The translations under genes and the position numbers were made by a program. A stretch of 64,000 nucleotides of DNA, taken from positions 11,801,129 through 11,865,128 of the forward strand of contig JAEMBT020000007.1 in the NCBI GenBank assembly GCA_018873245.2, read 5' to 3'. Under the pieces are notes generated by a model, which saw nothing but the letters and a program-made list of their open reading frames with translations, made no database searches and had not been told where the DNA came from. Below, piece after piece: positions 11,801-23,800 of the stretch; the stretch's first letter is position 1; the number at the start of each line of letters is the position of its first letter. This DNA is from Archegozetes longisetosus (lineage: Eukaryota > Arthropoda > Arachnida > Sarcoptiformes > Trhypochthoniidae).

Positions 11801-14800
11801 GCAATTCTCTGTCCATGTCATCAGTTTATTTACATTAGAGTTGATTATCTCTTTATCCATTTGCAGTTTGCCCGCCCGGCACTTTCAAGCCAGTTATTGG
11901 TGATGAATTATGCCGTCCCTGCCCGGGACACAGCACTGCACCATATCGGGGATCAACTGAATGCAGATGTGACTCCGGTTACTATCGAGCCCCCAAAGAT
12001 GCCAAATGGGTTCCCTGTACTCGTAAGTGTTAATTACTTGATTTTCTACATCTCATTCCTTAATACCTTCGATTAAAAAATAAGATTTAAAGGCTTGAAA
12101 GCTAAACCCCAAGTGCTTTTTAATTATTTTTTCATTATTATAATTATAATTAATATTCAACTTTGTTTTTTATCTAACAACAAATTTAATTAACTTCAAC
12201 CCAGATAATAGTTGTTTTCAATATTTTATGCCTTAATCACATTGGTGTTTGTTTGTCTGACCAGAGCCCCCCTCATCGCCACAAAACCTAACCGTTAATT
12301 TCGTGGATCAATCGACAGTGATTCTGTCATGGGCTGCACCTAAATATTTGGGAGGACGTAATGACACTGTGTATCGAATTAGTTGTGAAGGGTGTTCTAC
12401 AAGTGTGACTTATGTGCCATCTCAAGAAAACTTTAATGACACGAAAGTGGCCATTTCAGGCCTTAATCCTGTTACTACTTATCGATTCTTGGTGTTCGCA
12501 GAGAATGGAGTGTCCGGCTACGACTCCAGTCAATTTATTGATATTACAGTCACCACTGAAGCATCAGGTATTATATATACTGCCAGACAATCGGAATAAA
12601 AGAATGAGAGCAATAAATTTTCGTTAGTTTCCGATACCAAATAATACGCTAATCACAAAATACGCTTTTCTTGTCAGGTTATATCTCACTAGTAATAACA
12701 GAGGACGGCTCTGGACAAAAATATAATGGTGTGTATTAGCGTTCAGTGCATCTCAAAATAATTGATATTGATATTGATGTCATTATTTCTTGTCTCTCTC
12801 CTTCACTATCTCACTACACAGTTATGTCTTTCTCTATATTTTTTCACACCATTTTCTATAGTGGACTGATTTTGCCAATGCATTCACTTGTGTTTCCCCT
12901 CTGTTTTACTTATACTGATTGCCATTCAGTTTTGGCACTTGTCTCATGCAGGCAACTTGTAAATCAGAGTTGAACACATTCATACCACTCTTACGTTTGA
13001 TATACTCTTCAATTTTATAGCATTTATTTCTGTGCTATCTTTTCTCTCTTCTCTTTTGTAATGTGATATCTTGGCTAATAAATGGTATCAAATATATTTT
13101 GACAACTTACTTCTTCATTTCCTAAACCACTGATTTAAATTGAATCAATAATTGTAAGGTTAGACTGACTCACAGAGAGACAGACAATGTTTTTGTTTAG
13201 AAAGTTTTTCTCATCGAAACAAAAATGTCATTAGTCATACCCTTTCAATAGTGAAAAGCAGAATATTTTTCTTATCTGAGAACTATACTGAATAGCTTCT
13301 ACTGATCAACAATAAATAATATTATCCAAATATTCTTAAAGCTAATCATGTCCTTCAATGAATACTTTCAACTTCTTTTCTTACTGATTGTATGTATCTA
13401 TTGATAGTGTAGTTGAGCTTTGAGTAGTTATCATATATCATAACTATATACCAACATATAATATGTTTGTATTACTTATTTTCACAGCAATGCCATCGAC
13501 GAGCATCTCTAATGTGAGAGTAGTTTCCGTCAAAAGCACTGAAATAGTGTTAGCCTGGGATAGACCAGAAGATACAAATAATAATGACGTCGCTATGTAT
13601 GAAGTCAGATACTTTCCTAAAGCAAGTGACAAAAATGTTTCAACAGTTGTTGTGAATAAAGATCGTCACGAAACAACAATAACCAATTTGAAGCAGAAAA
13701 CTGAATATTCATTCCAGGTTAGCATTCATTAAAATAAAACTATACTATTTATATAGAAAATGCTTGAATCGTGCAAAAATCATAGCTTATTAAGAACAAT
13801 CTTCTCAAACATTTAAATCTCAGGTCTAAATTTGATTATTGTAATTGTTATTAAAAATTTAAATTCAGTTTAAATAAGTTTAAACATTAATAACTCAGGT
13901 CTTACATAGTGCAAAATCCACTATTGCGTGATATTTAGTAATTATTATAATGAAATTGATGCAAAGTAGTTAGTTTTGAGAAAAATAACAGAAAACAAAT
14001 TAATATAAATTGAGCTCATTTTTTGAAGATAGAGCTAATTATTGTTGATCTGTTAGGTTCGAGCGAAAACTTCAAATGGTTGGGGAGAATACAGCAAACC
14101 AGTAATGAAAATGACAGGACAACTGATTGGAAGCACTGGTAAGTTGGTTAGCTATTGCCCACACTATGCAGTCATAGATATACTTTAATTTAATTAATAC
14201 TGTAGTCTAACAGTGAAGTAATTGGCTTCTCATTTTCGAGCTAATTGTATTCCTTTAGTCTGACTCCTCTCTTCTCTTTCACTTCTCAAAGCTATACTTC
14301 TCTTTTGTAATACCAGTACTAACTTTCATCTTAATTGGGTTTTGTTTCGATTGTCTATCCATAGCATACATAGCAGGCGATGATGATTCAGTGCAAGTGA
14401 GAATAATTATAGCTGGAGTTACGCTCGCAATTGTGGTTCTTGTCGTAATTATTGTCATGATCGTGCTCTACTTGCGAAGGTATGTCTCAATTATTGACCC
14501 ATACAAACTATCTTCTAGTATATATCAACCATTCCATCAATAATTTAGTTACGAATCAAAAGTTATAAATTTAACTCATTTTGTGAGCTTTTCAATCATT
14601 TCTGCCAACAATTAATAGTTAATTAACATTAATAAGTAACAAATGAAATTTAGGGCATAATTGGCTTATATTCAATTGTAGTAATGAAACGTTAGATTTA
14701 ATTATACTCAAAGATGTAATAGTCTTTCGTTGGATTTAATGAAAAATTCCAAAAATAAATAGCAAGACTAGAATAGTTGTCTTATGCGAGCGTAATTGAA

Positions 14801-17800
14801 ATGAGATCGCATTAACCTATACGATCAAAATCTAAGGAATGCTACTTTGTTTTAGAAGTACTGACGATTGCAATAAGAAGCAGCCCTCAGACTGTGATAC
14901 TCTTGAATATCGCAATGGAAGCGAAGGTAAGAAATGTAAGTCAAACCAATTTATTGTTCATTTACATAATAGAGAAACAAAAGTTTGGAATCTTGTTCGC
15001 TCACAGAGTCCATGAAAAACAATATTTACAGATTTAGTGAAAATAATATGTTAGAATATTTTTATATTATATGCGCGAAATTCAATATCTTTACTTGTTT
15101 TTCTTATTAAAGCGAGTTTTCTGTTTTATTCGCTAACTTGCTTTGCTTTGGCTGCAAGATAAGTGGCTCTTCCCTTGTCTTACTTACTTTTTTCTCTTAG
15201 AACTTAAGTTCGCTTCAGAAGTCGTAATATCTCAGTATATTTCAAATAAATAAATAAATATTTTATCAAATGTTTAATAATTTTCGCATCAATCAAGTTA
15301 TGTTTATATTTAACTCGAATTCAAAAATGATAAATAGTGTGAAATGTTTTTATGATTTAAGGCTAGTAGTCTTCAATCACTACTAATTCTGAGAACCCAC
15401 TCAACAAAAAGTGATGTATAAGTTATTTTAGTTCAACATTTATTCGTTTTATTTTATCTCTATCTCTTCCTAAACCATAACAATATTTTGGTTCATTCTT
15501 TTCTTATCCTATGGTTTCCATCCTCTTCAATAATGAACTTAAATGTAGTGTTACTTTCGTTTCGACATTCCTGCCTTCACTTCTCTCTCTCTCTCTCTCT
15601 CTCTCTCCCTCTCCGAATTGAACATAAAAAGCTCAGAAACACATGTAATCCATTTACTGGTAGTGGACAATGTGGCGCAACTTTACTTTCTATACTAACA
15701 TTTTTATATAACAAATATATATACTAACAATTGTTACTTTTCTTCGTATCTCTTTTTGTTCAGTAGTTCCAGCACTGGAACATCCGCCTATTGTGCCGAC
15801 CGCACGATGTAAGTCCGCACTATTTATTATTAACTCTAATGGGGTCTTATTTAAAAGCTTAAAACTAACTTTGACTAAAAAACGAGACTCCTCTAATAGA
15901 ATGATTATCTCTACTTTTAGTTATTTGTCAAGTTAAAAACAGAAAAAAGTCTAATAAGTATTCAACATTTTAATACTTATTTCGACCTTCAAATTAACTA
16001 TTTATTAAACATTCATTATAGATTGCAACAGAAAAAGATTAAGTTCTTATTGAGGAAAAAGTTTAGTGCTTAAGAAAATGTTTCTGACGTTTGATGGACC
16101 CAATGCTCGATTTGATTCACTTCGATTGTAATAGTTTAGAAAATATCAGTCGTTTGTTGCAAAAATAAGGAAATAGATTAAAAAAGTTTAAGGATAAAAT
16201 GAATAAAAAGGATCGACTCAACTGAAAACTCAGATCGTATAAACTAAAACGTGATCTGATTTCTAATCATTTTTTTATCTACTTATTATGAAAAGTTAAA
16301 ATAACTTAATAATTACAAGCTAAGAATTAGCTAAAAAGCCTGTATAAGAAGTGAATTAGAGTTTTAAGTATTTTTATCAACTGAGTTATGACTTGCAATT
16401 TGACTGTCAGACACTAGCATTTGGGTCAAATACAATTGACGTTTTATTTGAGCTGAAAGCTTAAACTTAAACAACTAGAAATGCCGTAAAAAATGTATTT
16501 TTATAAGAAAAACAATATATAAGTTAGTTTAGTCGCTGTAAGCTTTGAACTGAAAATCGAATTACAACAAGCAATAAGAAATTTCTTACGTTTAATACCG
16601 TATTAACTTTGGATAAACATCATATTTGATTTCCTCTGACAACTATTTTTTTATTACGATTATTATTATAAGGGATTTAAAGGACTGGCAAAATAATAAG
16701 TGACAAGTGTTAAAATGCTATTCAATAAGAGAAAAGAAGCAAATTTATGACATTGTACTTGAGAGCACATACTTTAAGCTTTATTACAACTTATTATAAG
16801 TCTTTCTTACATTAATTCCTGAGCAATACTTCTACAAACAACACCACACAAAACAAGTATCACAAAAAACAGATTATGCCTCAAAAAGCGAACCCCTAAT
16901 CCTTACAGAAACAAATTTATATATTTTATGTCTATTTGTATTTGCAGTCAATTCGCCGTTTTCTGTCACGACACCCCTCTTCACTCATTGCGCTTCTTCG
17001 CGATCCTACGTTGATCCTCATACCTATGAAGACCCAAATCAAGCTGTTCGAGAATTCACTAAAGAAATCGATGCATCACATATAACCATCGAAGCCATCA
17101 TTGGTGGTGGTATGAAATCACTTTGATTTTTTACTACATATTTATTACGAAATTAGGTTTTTGTTGCTGACGTGCAGTTCGAGCTTATTATTATATTTAA
17201 GATTGATTAAATGAAAATGCCTCAGATTCTTAACTTTCAAATCTGTTTAAAATTGAAGCATTTTTTCAATTTTGGTAATAGAGTCAGATTTTTTCAGACT
17301 AGTATTCTAGTGAATAATCTCATTACTCTTAAGAGTGAATAATTTGATGAACAAAATCATAATTATTATAATTAGAATAATAGGATAAAATAGACAGAAA
17401 ATCATTTTCGTTAGCTCACACAAATGGAATCTGAGGGTCACAATCATTAATAACAAATTTAGTAAAGTCTGAATGAAAGCACTATTTCAATGGGGATTCA
17501 GTTCTAATAGCTATCATATGCACTATTAGTATGTGTGCTCTCCCGTAAAGCTACTTAATGGCCATTAAATATTGATATCGTTTTGGGAGATTCACTGTTT
17601 AATTTGTATTGCAGGAGAATTCGGAGATGTTTGTCGCGGCAAGCTCAAAATGCCGGGTCGGCCAGAAGTGACTGTTGCTATTAAAACATTAAAGCCCACA
17701 TCAGCAGAAAAGCCGCGCTTAGACTTTCTGACAGAGGCCAGTATTATGGGCCAATTCGATCACCCGAACGTGATCTATCTGCAAGGCGTGGTCACTAAAA

Positions 17801-20800
17801 GCAACCCGATCATGATAATCACAGAATTCATGGAACACGGATCGCTCGATGCCTTCCTTAGGGTAAGTAATTGATGGCTCTTTTCGCAAAATGAGTAATC
17901 ATTAAGAGAGTAGACTATAAGAGAAAAGAGAGATAAGGGATGCAGACAATGATGTTCAGAAACAACTATTATAACTCTGAGCATTCATTTTAATATACTC
18001 TTCTCACTAGTACTGTATATATACTCCACATTATAAGTACTGGCAATTTATTATAGACTCCAATTTTTTCTATTTCGACTTTGTTAAGAAGTTAAACGAA
18101 TTTATTTCTTTTCATATTAGTGCCTTCAGAGACTCATTATTAAAATATCAAAATAGCGACTCCCTAATCAAATCTCGTGCATATCTAATATGTTTTTACA
18201 CAGTGTAGAGTGCATTATAATCTCCGAACATGTGGCTTATATTCATTTATGTTCAATCGAATTACTTTTAAACATTTAACATTCGTAATCAACTTCATGA
18301 GGCTATATATCACAAACACAAATTCACATCGAAATATAGATATAATATATGTATGTCTCAAAACTAATGTTTGTATTATTTTTTAGGCAAATGATGGCAA
18401 ATTCCAAGTGGTCCAATTGGTTGCAATGTTGAGAGGAATCGCGTCAGGAATGCAATATCTGTCTGAAATGAACTACGTTCACAGGGTATAGCACCAAAAC
18501 ATAATTATATGACAACCTTTCAGTACACTTTATACATATAAGACTTTATTTCTATATGCATAAAAGCTTTATATTTATAAATACAAGTATATCACAGCTT
18601 AAGCCATAGATTCGCTTTTGTCTGATTATTAGTTGGCTGACATGCCTTCAAATGTTGACACATTAGTGATAATATTGTACTTATTATAGAGTCTGTTGTT
18701 GTTTGTCATTATTGTTGTTCTCTGTCTCGTAGAAGAGTGACGTTTTCTTTAGGCTTAACCGATTATTTATTCAGCTTTTCGTTCTTATCACATCTTTTTC
18801 ATTTAAAAGCTATAAACAAAAAACAAAGACCGCAATAAGTAATGGCTATTACGATAAATTGTCATTTCGAATTCAATTGCCTCCCATTTTGCTTAAAAAT
18901 TAGAAATTAAGACTGAGTTAATTTCAAAACTAACTATCTTAATAGGCACAGGATTTAGATTTGCTGTCATTATATCATTACTTCAATCGTTTAAAAGCTT
19001 ATATGAGTTTTTATTCCAAACTAAAACATAAGCAGCACGAACATTAGACGAGAGTTTGAATCAGGTTCAAAAATAGCAAGTTTAATAGCTTCTAAAAAAT
19101 GTATATTTCAATACAAACCTTTTCCTAAATGTTGAAAAAAATCATTTTCCATAAATGACTGCCTTACGAATGCTATGAATTATTCATTCAGGACTTAGCG
19201 GCAAGAAATGTATTAGTGAACGCGACTCTGGTCTGTAAAATTGCTGATTTCGGTCTATCACGAGAAATAGAAAGCGCTACAGAAGGCGCTTACACCACAA
19301 GAGTAAGTTTCCAATAGATTACCATATTATTTATACGATATGCCACCCATTCATTGCTCAAAACATCAATATTAATATTGATTAATAATGACATATATTA
19401 TAAAAGGGTTTGTCGTAATGTTTGTTTGTGTTTTATCGCAAAGGGTGGCAAAATTCCAGTTCGATGGACAGCACCTGAAGCCATAGCTTTTAGAAAATTT
19501 ACATCAGCCTCTGATGTGTGGAGTTTTGGAATAGTTTGTTGGGAAGTGATGTCCTATGGAGAGCGTCCATATTGGAATTGGTCTAATCAAGACGTTATTA
19601 AAGGCATTGAAAAAGGATATAGACTCCCGCCTCCTATGGTATGAACAAATTTTAGTTTGCACTTCAAATTGAAATTAATGACTCCTTAATGATCTGCTGA
19701 TGGCCAGGGATGAACTCTCAACTTAATAGTAGAGAATCTAGTGGCCATATGTTATGCCAGCTTTAGATCATGTATTAATGCGTGTATATACTCCCTGTAC
19801 TCGCAACATATTTCTAAATGAAAATGTTAAATGAAAATGTTTCGCCTGATATTTTTGCTGTTTAACTATAATTAATGACTGTATTGTTATGACAGGATTG
19901 TCCGGAGGCGTTGCATCAATTAATGCTGGACTGCTGGCAAAAAGATAGAGCTCATCGGCCGACCTTTTCGCAGATTGTCAAAACATTGGACAAACTCATG
20001 AAGTGTCCCGACAATCTGCATAAAATTGCACAAACAACGAGGTTTGTAGCTTTTGATTAATAATCGAGTTTTGCCGTCAATAACTTTATAAAGAAATCAC
20101 TTGTTTTTCACTACCTGTAATAAATTACAAGCATTCAAATACTATATCCAATATTAAGTCTGAAATTTCACGAGTCATGTTCTAATTTTGATAGTTTTCT
20201 ACCCTCGAGAGAAATTAATATAATCTAATTTTTTTAATAGAACCAAATAGTATATAAATGAGTTACTGATCTCAATTATAGTATAGAATGATCATTAGTT
20301 TTAAAAGAGGAAAAAATGATTGTCACTTATTCTAGAATTATAAATGAGTCGAAAGATTTTTTTAGAATAGTTTCCAATATAACGAATAAAAATGTCATTA
20401 TTTATATCCTTAAATATTAAATGTCGTTCCCATAATTGGATAGAGAGATCCTAAATGTCATTCACAATGAAGTGCATCCGATTTGTTGCCTTAGACTGAG
20501 CGTAAACTTTTAGGAAAAAATTGACTTCACTTTTGAGAGAAGTCACTCTTAACGATGATTTATCTGTCTATTAATCGCAATTTTATTTTTATTTTGTGCG
20601 TGTGTCTCGTGTAGGCTCACTGTTGACCCATTTGGAGAGCCAAACACTATACCAGATGTGATTCAGTTTAAGTCTGTGGACGAGTGGTTGGCCAGCATAA
20701 AGATGACTAGATATCGACTCAATTTTGAGCAGTCAGGTGTTACCAATTTAGGAGCTGTGGCCCGACTCACCCCTCAGGACTTGGCAATCATTGGAGTGAC

Positions 20801-20891
20801 ATTAGTTAGCCATCAAAAGAAAATTATGAATAGCATACAGGCTCTACGCGCACAGCAAAGTATCGGAACACCCGAAGGCTTCTTAGTTTAA
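8817..20891 (+). CDS. Eph: Eph receptor tyrosine kinase (18 exons assembled, 5' exon missing)
   Basis: This is a type I membrane receptor for ephrins that signals contact repulsion and axon guidance by cytoplasmic tyrosine phosphorylation. Exons joined in phase: 8817-8896, 9748-9928, 10837-10985, 11214-11544, 11867-12022, 12265-12567, 13488-13717, 14057-14138, 14365-14479, 14856-14926, 15764-15808, 16948-17109, 17615-17862, 18387-18485, 19192-19302, 19444-19638, 19896-20041 and 20615-20891. They give 993 residues. Domain order is ephrin-binding jellyroll (1 to about 183), Cys-rich/EGF-like (about 184-300), two FN3 (about 301-500), TM (518-541), juxtamembrane tyrosines Y602 and Y608 in the [10 protein letters not shown] motif, kinase (about 624-885) and SAM (about 918-983). 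The C-terminus is GFLV, a plausible class II PDZ ligand. Kinase residues are intact: glycine loop GGGEFG, K659 in VAIK, E676, HRD 750-752 and DFG 770-772. Only the signal-peptide exon is not found. Arthropods usually carry one Eph gene. Confidence 0.96.
9748..9928 (+). CDS. Eph: Eph exon: ephrin-binding domain
   Basis: Acceptor TTCTCTAG, donor GTAATA, phase 0 to 1. It encodes [20 protein letters not shown], then the VCDV and RDCNLFP segments with two of the conserved ligand-domain cysteines. Confidence 0.95.
10837..10985 (+). CDS. Eph: Eph exon: ephrin-binding domain
   Basis: Acceptor GTGATCAG, donor GTATAT, phase 1 to 0. It encodes [18 protein letters not shown], then [14 protein letters not shown], both hallmark Eph ligand-domain strings. 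Translation past the donor loses all similarity, so the longer open frame is intron read-through. Confidence 0.95.
11214..11544 (+). CDS. Eph: Eph exon: end of ligand domain and first Cys-rich module
   Basis: Acceptor CCTAAAG, donor GTTCGT, phase 0 to 1. It encodes [24 protein letters not shown] and the [19 protein letters not shown] portion of the sushi/EGF-like cysteine-rich region. Confidence 0.95.
11867..12022 (+). CDS. Eph: Eph exon: EGF-like Cys-rich module
   Basis: Acceptor CCATTTGCAG, donor GTAAGT, symmetric phase 1/1. It encodes CPPGTFKP, then [26 protein letters not shown], the tumour-necrosis-factor-receptor-like cysteine repeat of Eph receptors. Confidence 0.95.
12265..12567 (+). 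CDS. Eph: Eph exon: first fibronectin type III domain
   Basis: Acceptor CTGACCAG, donor GTATTA, symmetric phase 1/1. A complete FN3 domain with the LSWAAP Trp and the [15 protein letters not shown] strand, including the usual Tyr and Asn. Confidence 0.95.
12678..12728 (+). CDS. Eph: Candidate Eph cassette microexon (17 aa, FN3 linker)
   Basis: A strong acceptor (TTTTCTTGTCAG) and a GTGTGT donor bound exactly 51 nt with no stop in the required frame. Phase 1/1 matches both neighbours, so inclusion adds 17 residues ([17 protein letters not shown]) between the two FN3 domains and skipping leaves the frame intact. The linkers I know are short here. I infer an alternatively spliced exon; it could be a chance open stretch between cryptic sites. 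Confidence 0.5.
13488..13717 (+). CDS. Eph: Eph exon: second FN3 domain, first part
   Basis: Acceptor TTTTCACAG, donor GTTAGC, phase 1 to 0. It encodes [20 protein letters not shown] and the KTEYSFQ strand of the second FN3 domain. Confidence 0.94.
14057..14138 (+). CDS. Eph: Eph exon: second FN3 domain, C-terminal strand
   Basis: Acceptor TCTGTTAG, consensus donor GTAAGT, phase 0 to 1. It encodes [16 protein letters not shown], the final FN3 strand, which continues directly from the preceding exon. Confidence 0.93.
14365..14479 (+). CDS. Eph: Eph exon: transmembrane segment
   Basis: Acceptor CTATCCATAG, donor GTATGT, phase 1 to 2. An acidic DDD stretch is followed by a 24-residue hydrophobic helix ([20 protein letters not shown], then VLYL) and an Arg-Arg stop-transfer signal whose second Arg is split by the intron. 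Confidence 0.94.
14856..14926 (+). CDS. Eph: Eph exon: proximal juxtamembrane region
   Basis: Acceptor TTTGTTTTAG. Two donors lie 9 nt apart in the same phase: GTAAGA after 14926 and a perfect GTAAGT after 14935. The longer choice adds three residues (GKK). The exon encodes [20 protein letters not shown] followed by a short hydrophilic tail with one tyrosine in total. Confidence 0.85.
15582..15607. repeat. (TC)13 microsatellite in an Eph intron
   Basis: Short TC run about 160 nt upstream of the 45-nt juxtamembrane exon, in the intron's pyrimidine-rich 3' half. It may act as a polypyrimidine (PTB-type) element for that exon, which is inference. Confidence 0.9.
15764..15808 (+). CDS. Eph: Eph exon: short juxtamembrane exon with tandem acceptor
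   Basis: A 45-nt symmetric phase-1/1 exon with donor GTAAGT. The acceptor reads TTCAGTAG, so splicing after CAG (15763) or TAG (15766) is possible and would toggle one Val. It encodes [15 protein letters not shown]. Its small size and symmetric phase make it skippable as well. Confidence 0.8.
16948..17109 (+). CDS. Eph: Eph exon: juxtamembrane tyrosines and kinase start
   Basis: Acceptor TATTTGCAG, donor GTATGA, phase 1/1. It contains the two conserved autoinhibitory tyrosines in [17 protein letters not shown], then [10 protein letters not shown], the first half of the glycine-rich loop. Confidence 0.96.
17615..17862 (+). CDS. Eph: Eph exon: kinase N-lobe
   Basis: Acceptor TTGTATTGCAG, donor GTAAGT, phase 1 to 0. 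It carries GEFGDVCRG (rest of the glycine loop), VAIK (ATP lysine), the helix C Glu in [21 protein letters not shown] and the hinge [15 protein letters not shown]. Confidence 0.97.
18387..18485 (+). CDS. Eph: Eph exon: kinase helix E to HRD arginine
   Basis: Acceptor TATTTTTTAG, donor GTATAG, phase 0/0, 33 codons. It encodes the [18 protein letters not shown] helix and ends in YVHR, so the intron splits the HRD motif between Arg and Asp. Confidence 0.95.
19192..19302 (+). CDS. Eph: Eph exon: catalytic loop and DFG
   Basis: Acceptor TTCATTCAG, donor GTAAGT, phase 0/0, 37 codons. It begins with [10 protein letters not shown], the catalytic Asp and Asn, and includes KIADFGLSR and the activation-loop tyrosine in GAYTTR. 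Confidence 0.96.
19444..19638 (+). CDS. Eph: Eph exon: activation loop end to kinase C-lobe
   Basis: Acceptor TCGCAAAG, donor GTATGA, phase 0/0. It encodes [39 protein letters not shown] and [18 protein letters not shown], textbook Eph C-lobe. Confidence 0.97.
19896..20041 (+). CDS. Eph: Eph exon: end of kinase domain
   Basis: Acceptor TATGACAG, donor GTTTGT, phase 0 to 2. It encodes [18 protein letters not shown] followed by RPTFSQIV, the final kinase helices, then the linker towards SAM. Confidence 0.96.
20615..20891 (+). CDS. Eph: Eph terminal exon: SAM domain and PDZ-type tail
   Basis: Acceptor CTCGTGTAG, phase 2, ending at TAA 20889-20891. It encodes [20 protein letters not shown] and [20 protein letters not shown] (SAM), then a tail ending GFLV. 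The final F-x-V hydrophobic pattern fits class II PDZ binding. Confidence 0.96.
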
Positions 20892-23800
20892 AGACTTTTC
20901 AAATAAAACTAAATTATTTCATTTGTAACTCCAACTGAATTTCTAATTAATTCAGTCAGATTTCATCTGAAAATCTATGTGAATGTGATGATAATCATTG
21001 AAGAATGAATTTGACTTCTTTTTTATACGAGTTTATTGACTATTACTTTTATGCAAAACTGTTCATCGAAATGATGAGAAAGTGTGCGCGCCGTCAACAG
21101 ACAGAAATACAGTTCAACAAAAAAGGAGTTAAACAACAATTTGAAAACTAAGTCAGACTTTTTTAATTAAAAAATAAATAAATGAAAACTGATTCTATAT
21201 ATAAATAGGAAAACTTTTTATAAATGCATATATAATATAATTAATGTGAATTGGCGACTATTCACTTTGGAAATAAACTAAAATATATTACTACTACAAA
21301 AGTAAATGTTGAAAACCTATGTTAATAAAAAATGCTACTCCACTCACGACTCTACTGATGTTAGTGTGTGTCATGTGTATGTGATTTGCAGGCACAGCGA
21401 GAGATTCTATCATATCATCTTTCAAACAGTTAAAAATGGAAATTCAAGATCTTGTTGAAGAACAACCATAAAGGAAAATACAATTTGTTCAGATATAAAA
21501 AAAATTGGATGAAGAGAAGAATTGGAGCTAAAGTTTGTTTCGCAATGACTTCTACTCAACAAATATCTGTTCTGTTTTGAAGCCCTTCTTTTATTGTGAT
21601 TTACGTGCGTTACATATCGATAGTTTGTGAAACAATTTGTTTGATAGACTCACAGGTGGTTCGCTTATTATTTGTTGGGACCACCGGAGTGAGAGAGCTC
21701 TTATATTTTATTTTTCCAAATTTCATTAATTCATTGCTATTTGTTTGCCAACTAATCATAATTTAAATGCTCACACAATGCAATGAACAAAATATATTTT
21801 ATGATACAATCATTCATAAGAAGAAGTGAAGCCAACAATTATAGGAAAACGATCGAAATTGATATAAACATATATTTGTTGCATAAGATTACTTAAGACC
21901 ACTAATAACTGAAATGTTTGCTGAGGCCATAAACATGATTGAACTGAGTTGAGAGGCTATATAAACAATCTAAACGCGCCACTGCTTATGATACCAATGA
22001 CCTGCTATGAGATTCTTAAAAAAGCGCAAAACAAGTTGAGCCTCTCTTTTGATAGCTCTTGCTTTGCCAGTTCGGTTCGTCAGCCCCTAACAAGACCTCT
22101 CTTTTTTCAACATTTTCCACCCATTGCAACGTTACAACAACCATCTAATTGATAGCATTTATCATATTGACTGAAAAACAAGAATCTTATAAGAAAATAT
22201 TCAATATCTTCAGTATCTATCTATTGGCCAGGATCAATTGTGGAATATCTGTAAATCAGTTTAAAATAGTCTCAATAATGAGAAAGTGAAGAAAAGAGAA
22301 ACATTATATACAACACAAATACTAAACGCTTCAAAGTTTTTTGTTATTATTCATCCACAGCTGGTCTCTGCAAAAAAGCCTTTAAGGAGTACTACCAGAG
22401 AGAAATAAAAAAGGAAAGTAGGCACAAATACTTTAGTATTCAGTCAGTCATCATTGATTTCTCATATGATGGGCTCATTTTCTTTTGAGTGTTCGAGTAA
22501 TATAAGTGAATATATACTTAAGTATGTTATGCAATAACAAAAAAGGGAGCAGAATATAAGCAAAGCTGCATCAAAGCTGCATCAAATAGAGAACAACATA
22601 TATAAAGAAAGAATAGAATAAGTTAAATATGAAAAAGTGAAACATCTTTTATTATCTATTTTGTGTGGTTCATCATTGAGTTAGTTATCGTTGGATCGTC
22701 AGTCTAACAGATTCAAGTTATTCGACACACACAACAAAATTAAAATAGGACAAAATCGGAATAATAAGCAGAAGCGGTTCACTATTGGGTTCTAGATTGT
22801 TTCGATGTCATTGCATTGAGTCGCGAATCAATGGTATTTCGACCAACTTTTTTGCGTATTTTGTCGAGCATTTCATTCAATTTGTAAACATTTGGACGCT
22901 TAGCAATGAATGTAATGCTATTGTTTACTGTATTATTTGAAATTTGTTTAGAATGAGTTCTTTTTTCTATTTTGCACACAACAAAAATCTGAATATAAAG
23001 TTAGATTCTGTTAAAATTGAACATTTATTTAAGTATTTTTATGAACACTTTGACTCAATTGATTATTATCTATAAGCAACGTATATTTGTTTTAATATTG
23101 GATAACCTAAAATGATTTTTATAATTTATGTTCAATTTGAACAAATTTAACTTTAAGATTGAAAGTGTTCGCTTCCTTTGCTGTACAAAAGATAAATAAA
23201 AAGCAAACATAAAAACTATTTCAGTATTTTTTGATCAGTGCTTCCAAACGACTGACTCTATTCTCAGAGATAGAAATGCGACAATTCATCAAACATTCTC
23301 TGTTCCTATGATTTCAATTCTAAATGCAAACAATGCATACGAGCAAAGAGTTATGTAACACAAAAATGCAAACTAATAATAATTTGCAGAAAAAGCAGTG
23401 CCAACGCAAACTACTACAAAAATATTTGAAGCGATTGGGTATTTGTTATATATGATAGTCGTTAATATGCATTATTGTTCGCCCTGTACTTTTGCCTCTT
23501 TACTCTTTACCCAACTCGGCTCAATCCTTCATCAAAAACACTTCATTTTACTGTTACTCTTAATGTATGTATAGTTTACTCTATTGAATATATTTTAACT
23601 TTTTTTCTCTTTCTCTCATTCTCTCTTGAAACGCATTTTTTATGCATACACTCAACGAATTGTTTGTATTCGCTGGCAGGCAGTCTTCTCATCACAAATT
23701 ACAGTCTATTCTCGATAAATAAACCTAAAGCATAGATAACAAAGAGCCGTAAATTATAAAAAACATCGATTTTTTAAAAGGATTTCTCAAACATTGAGCC

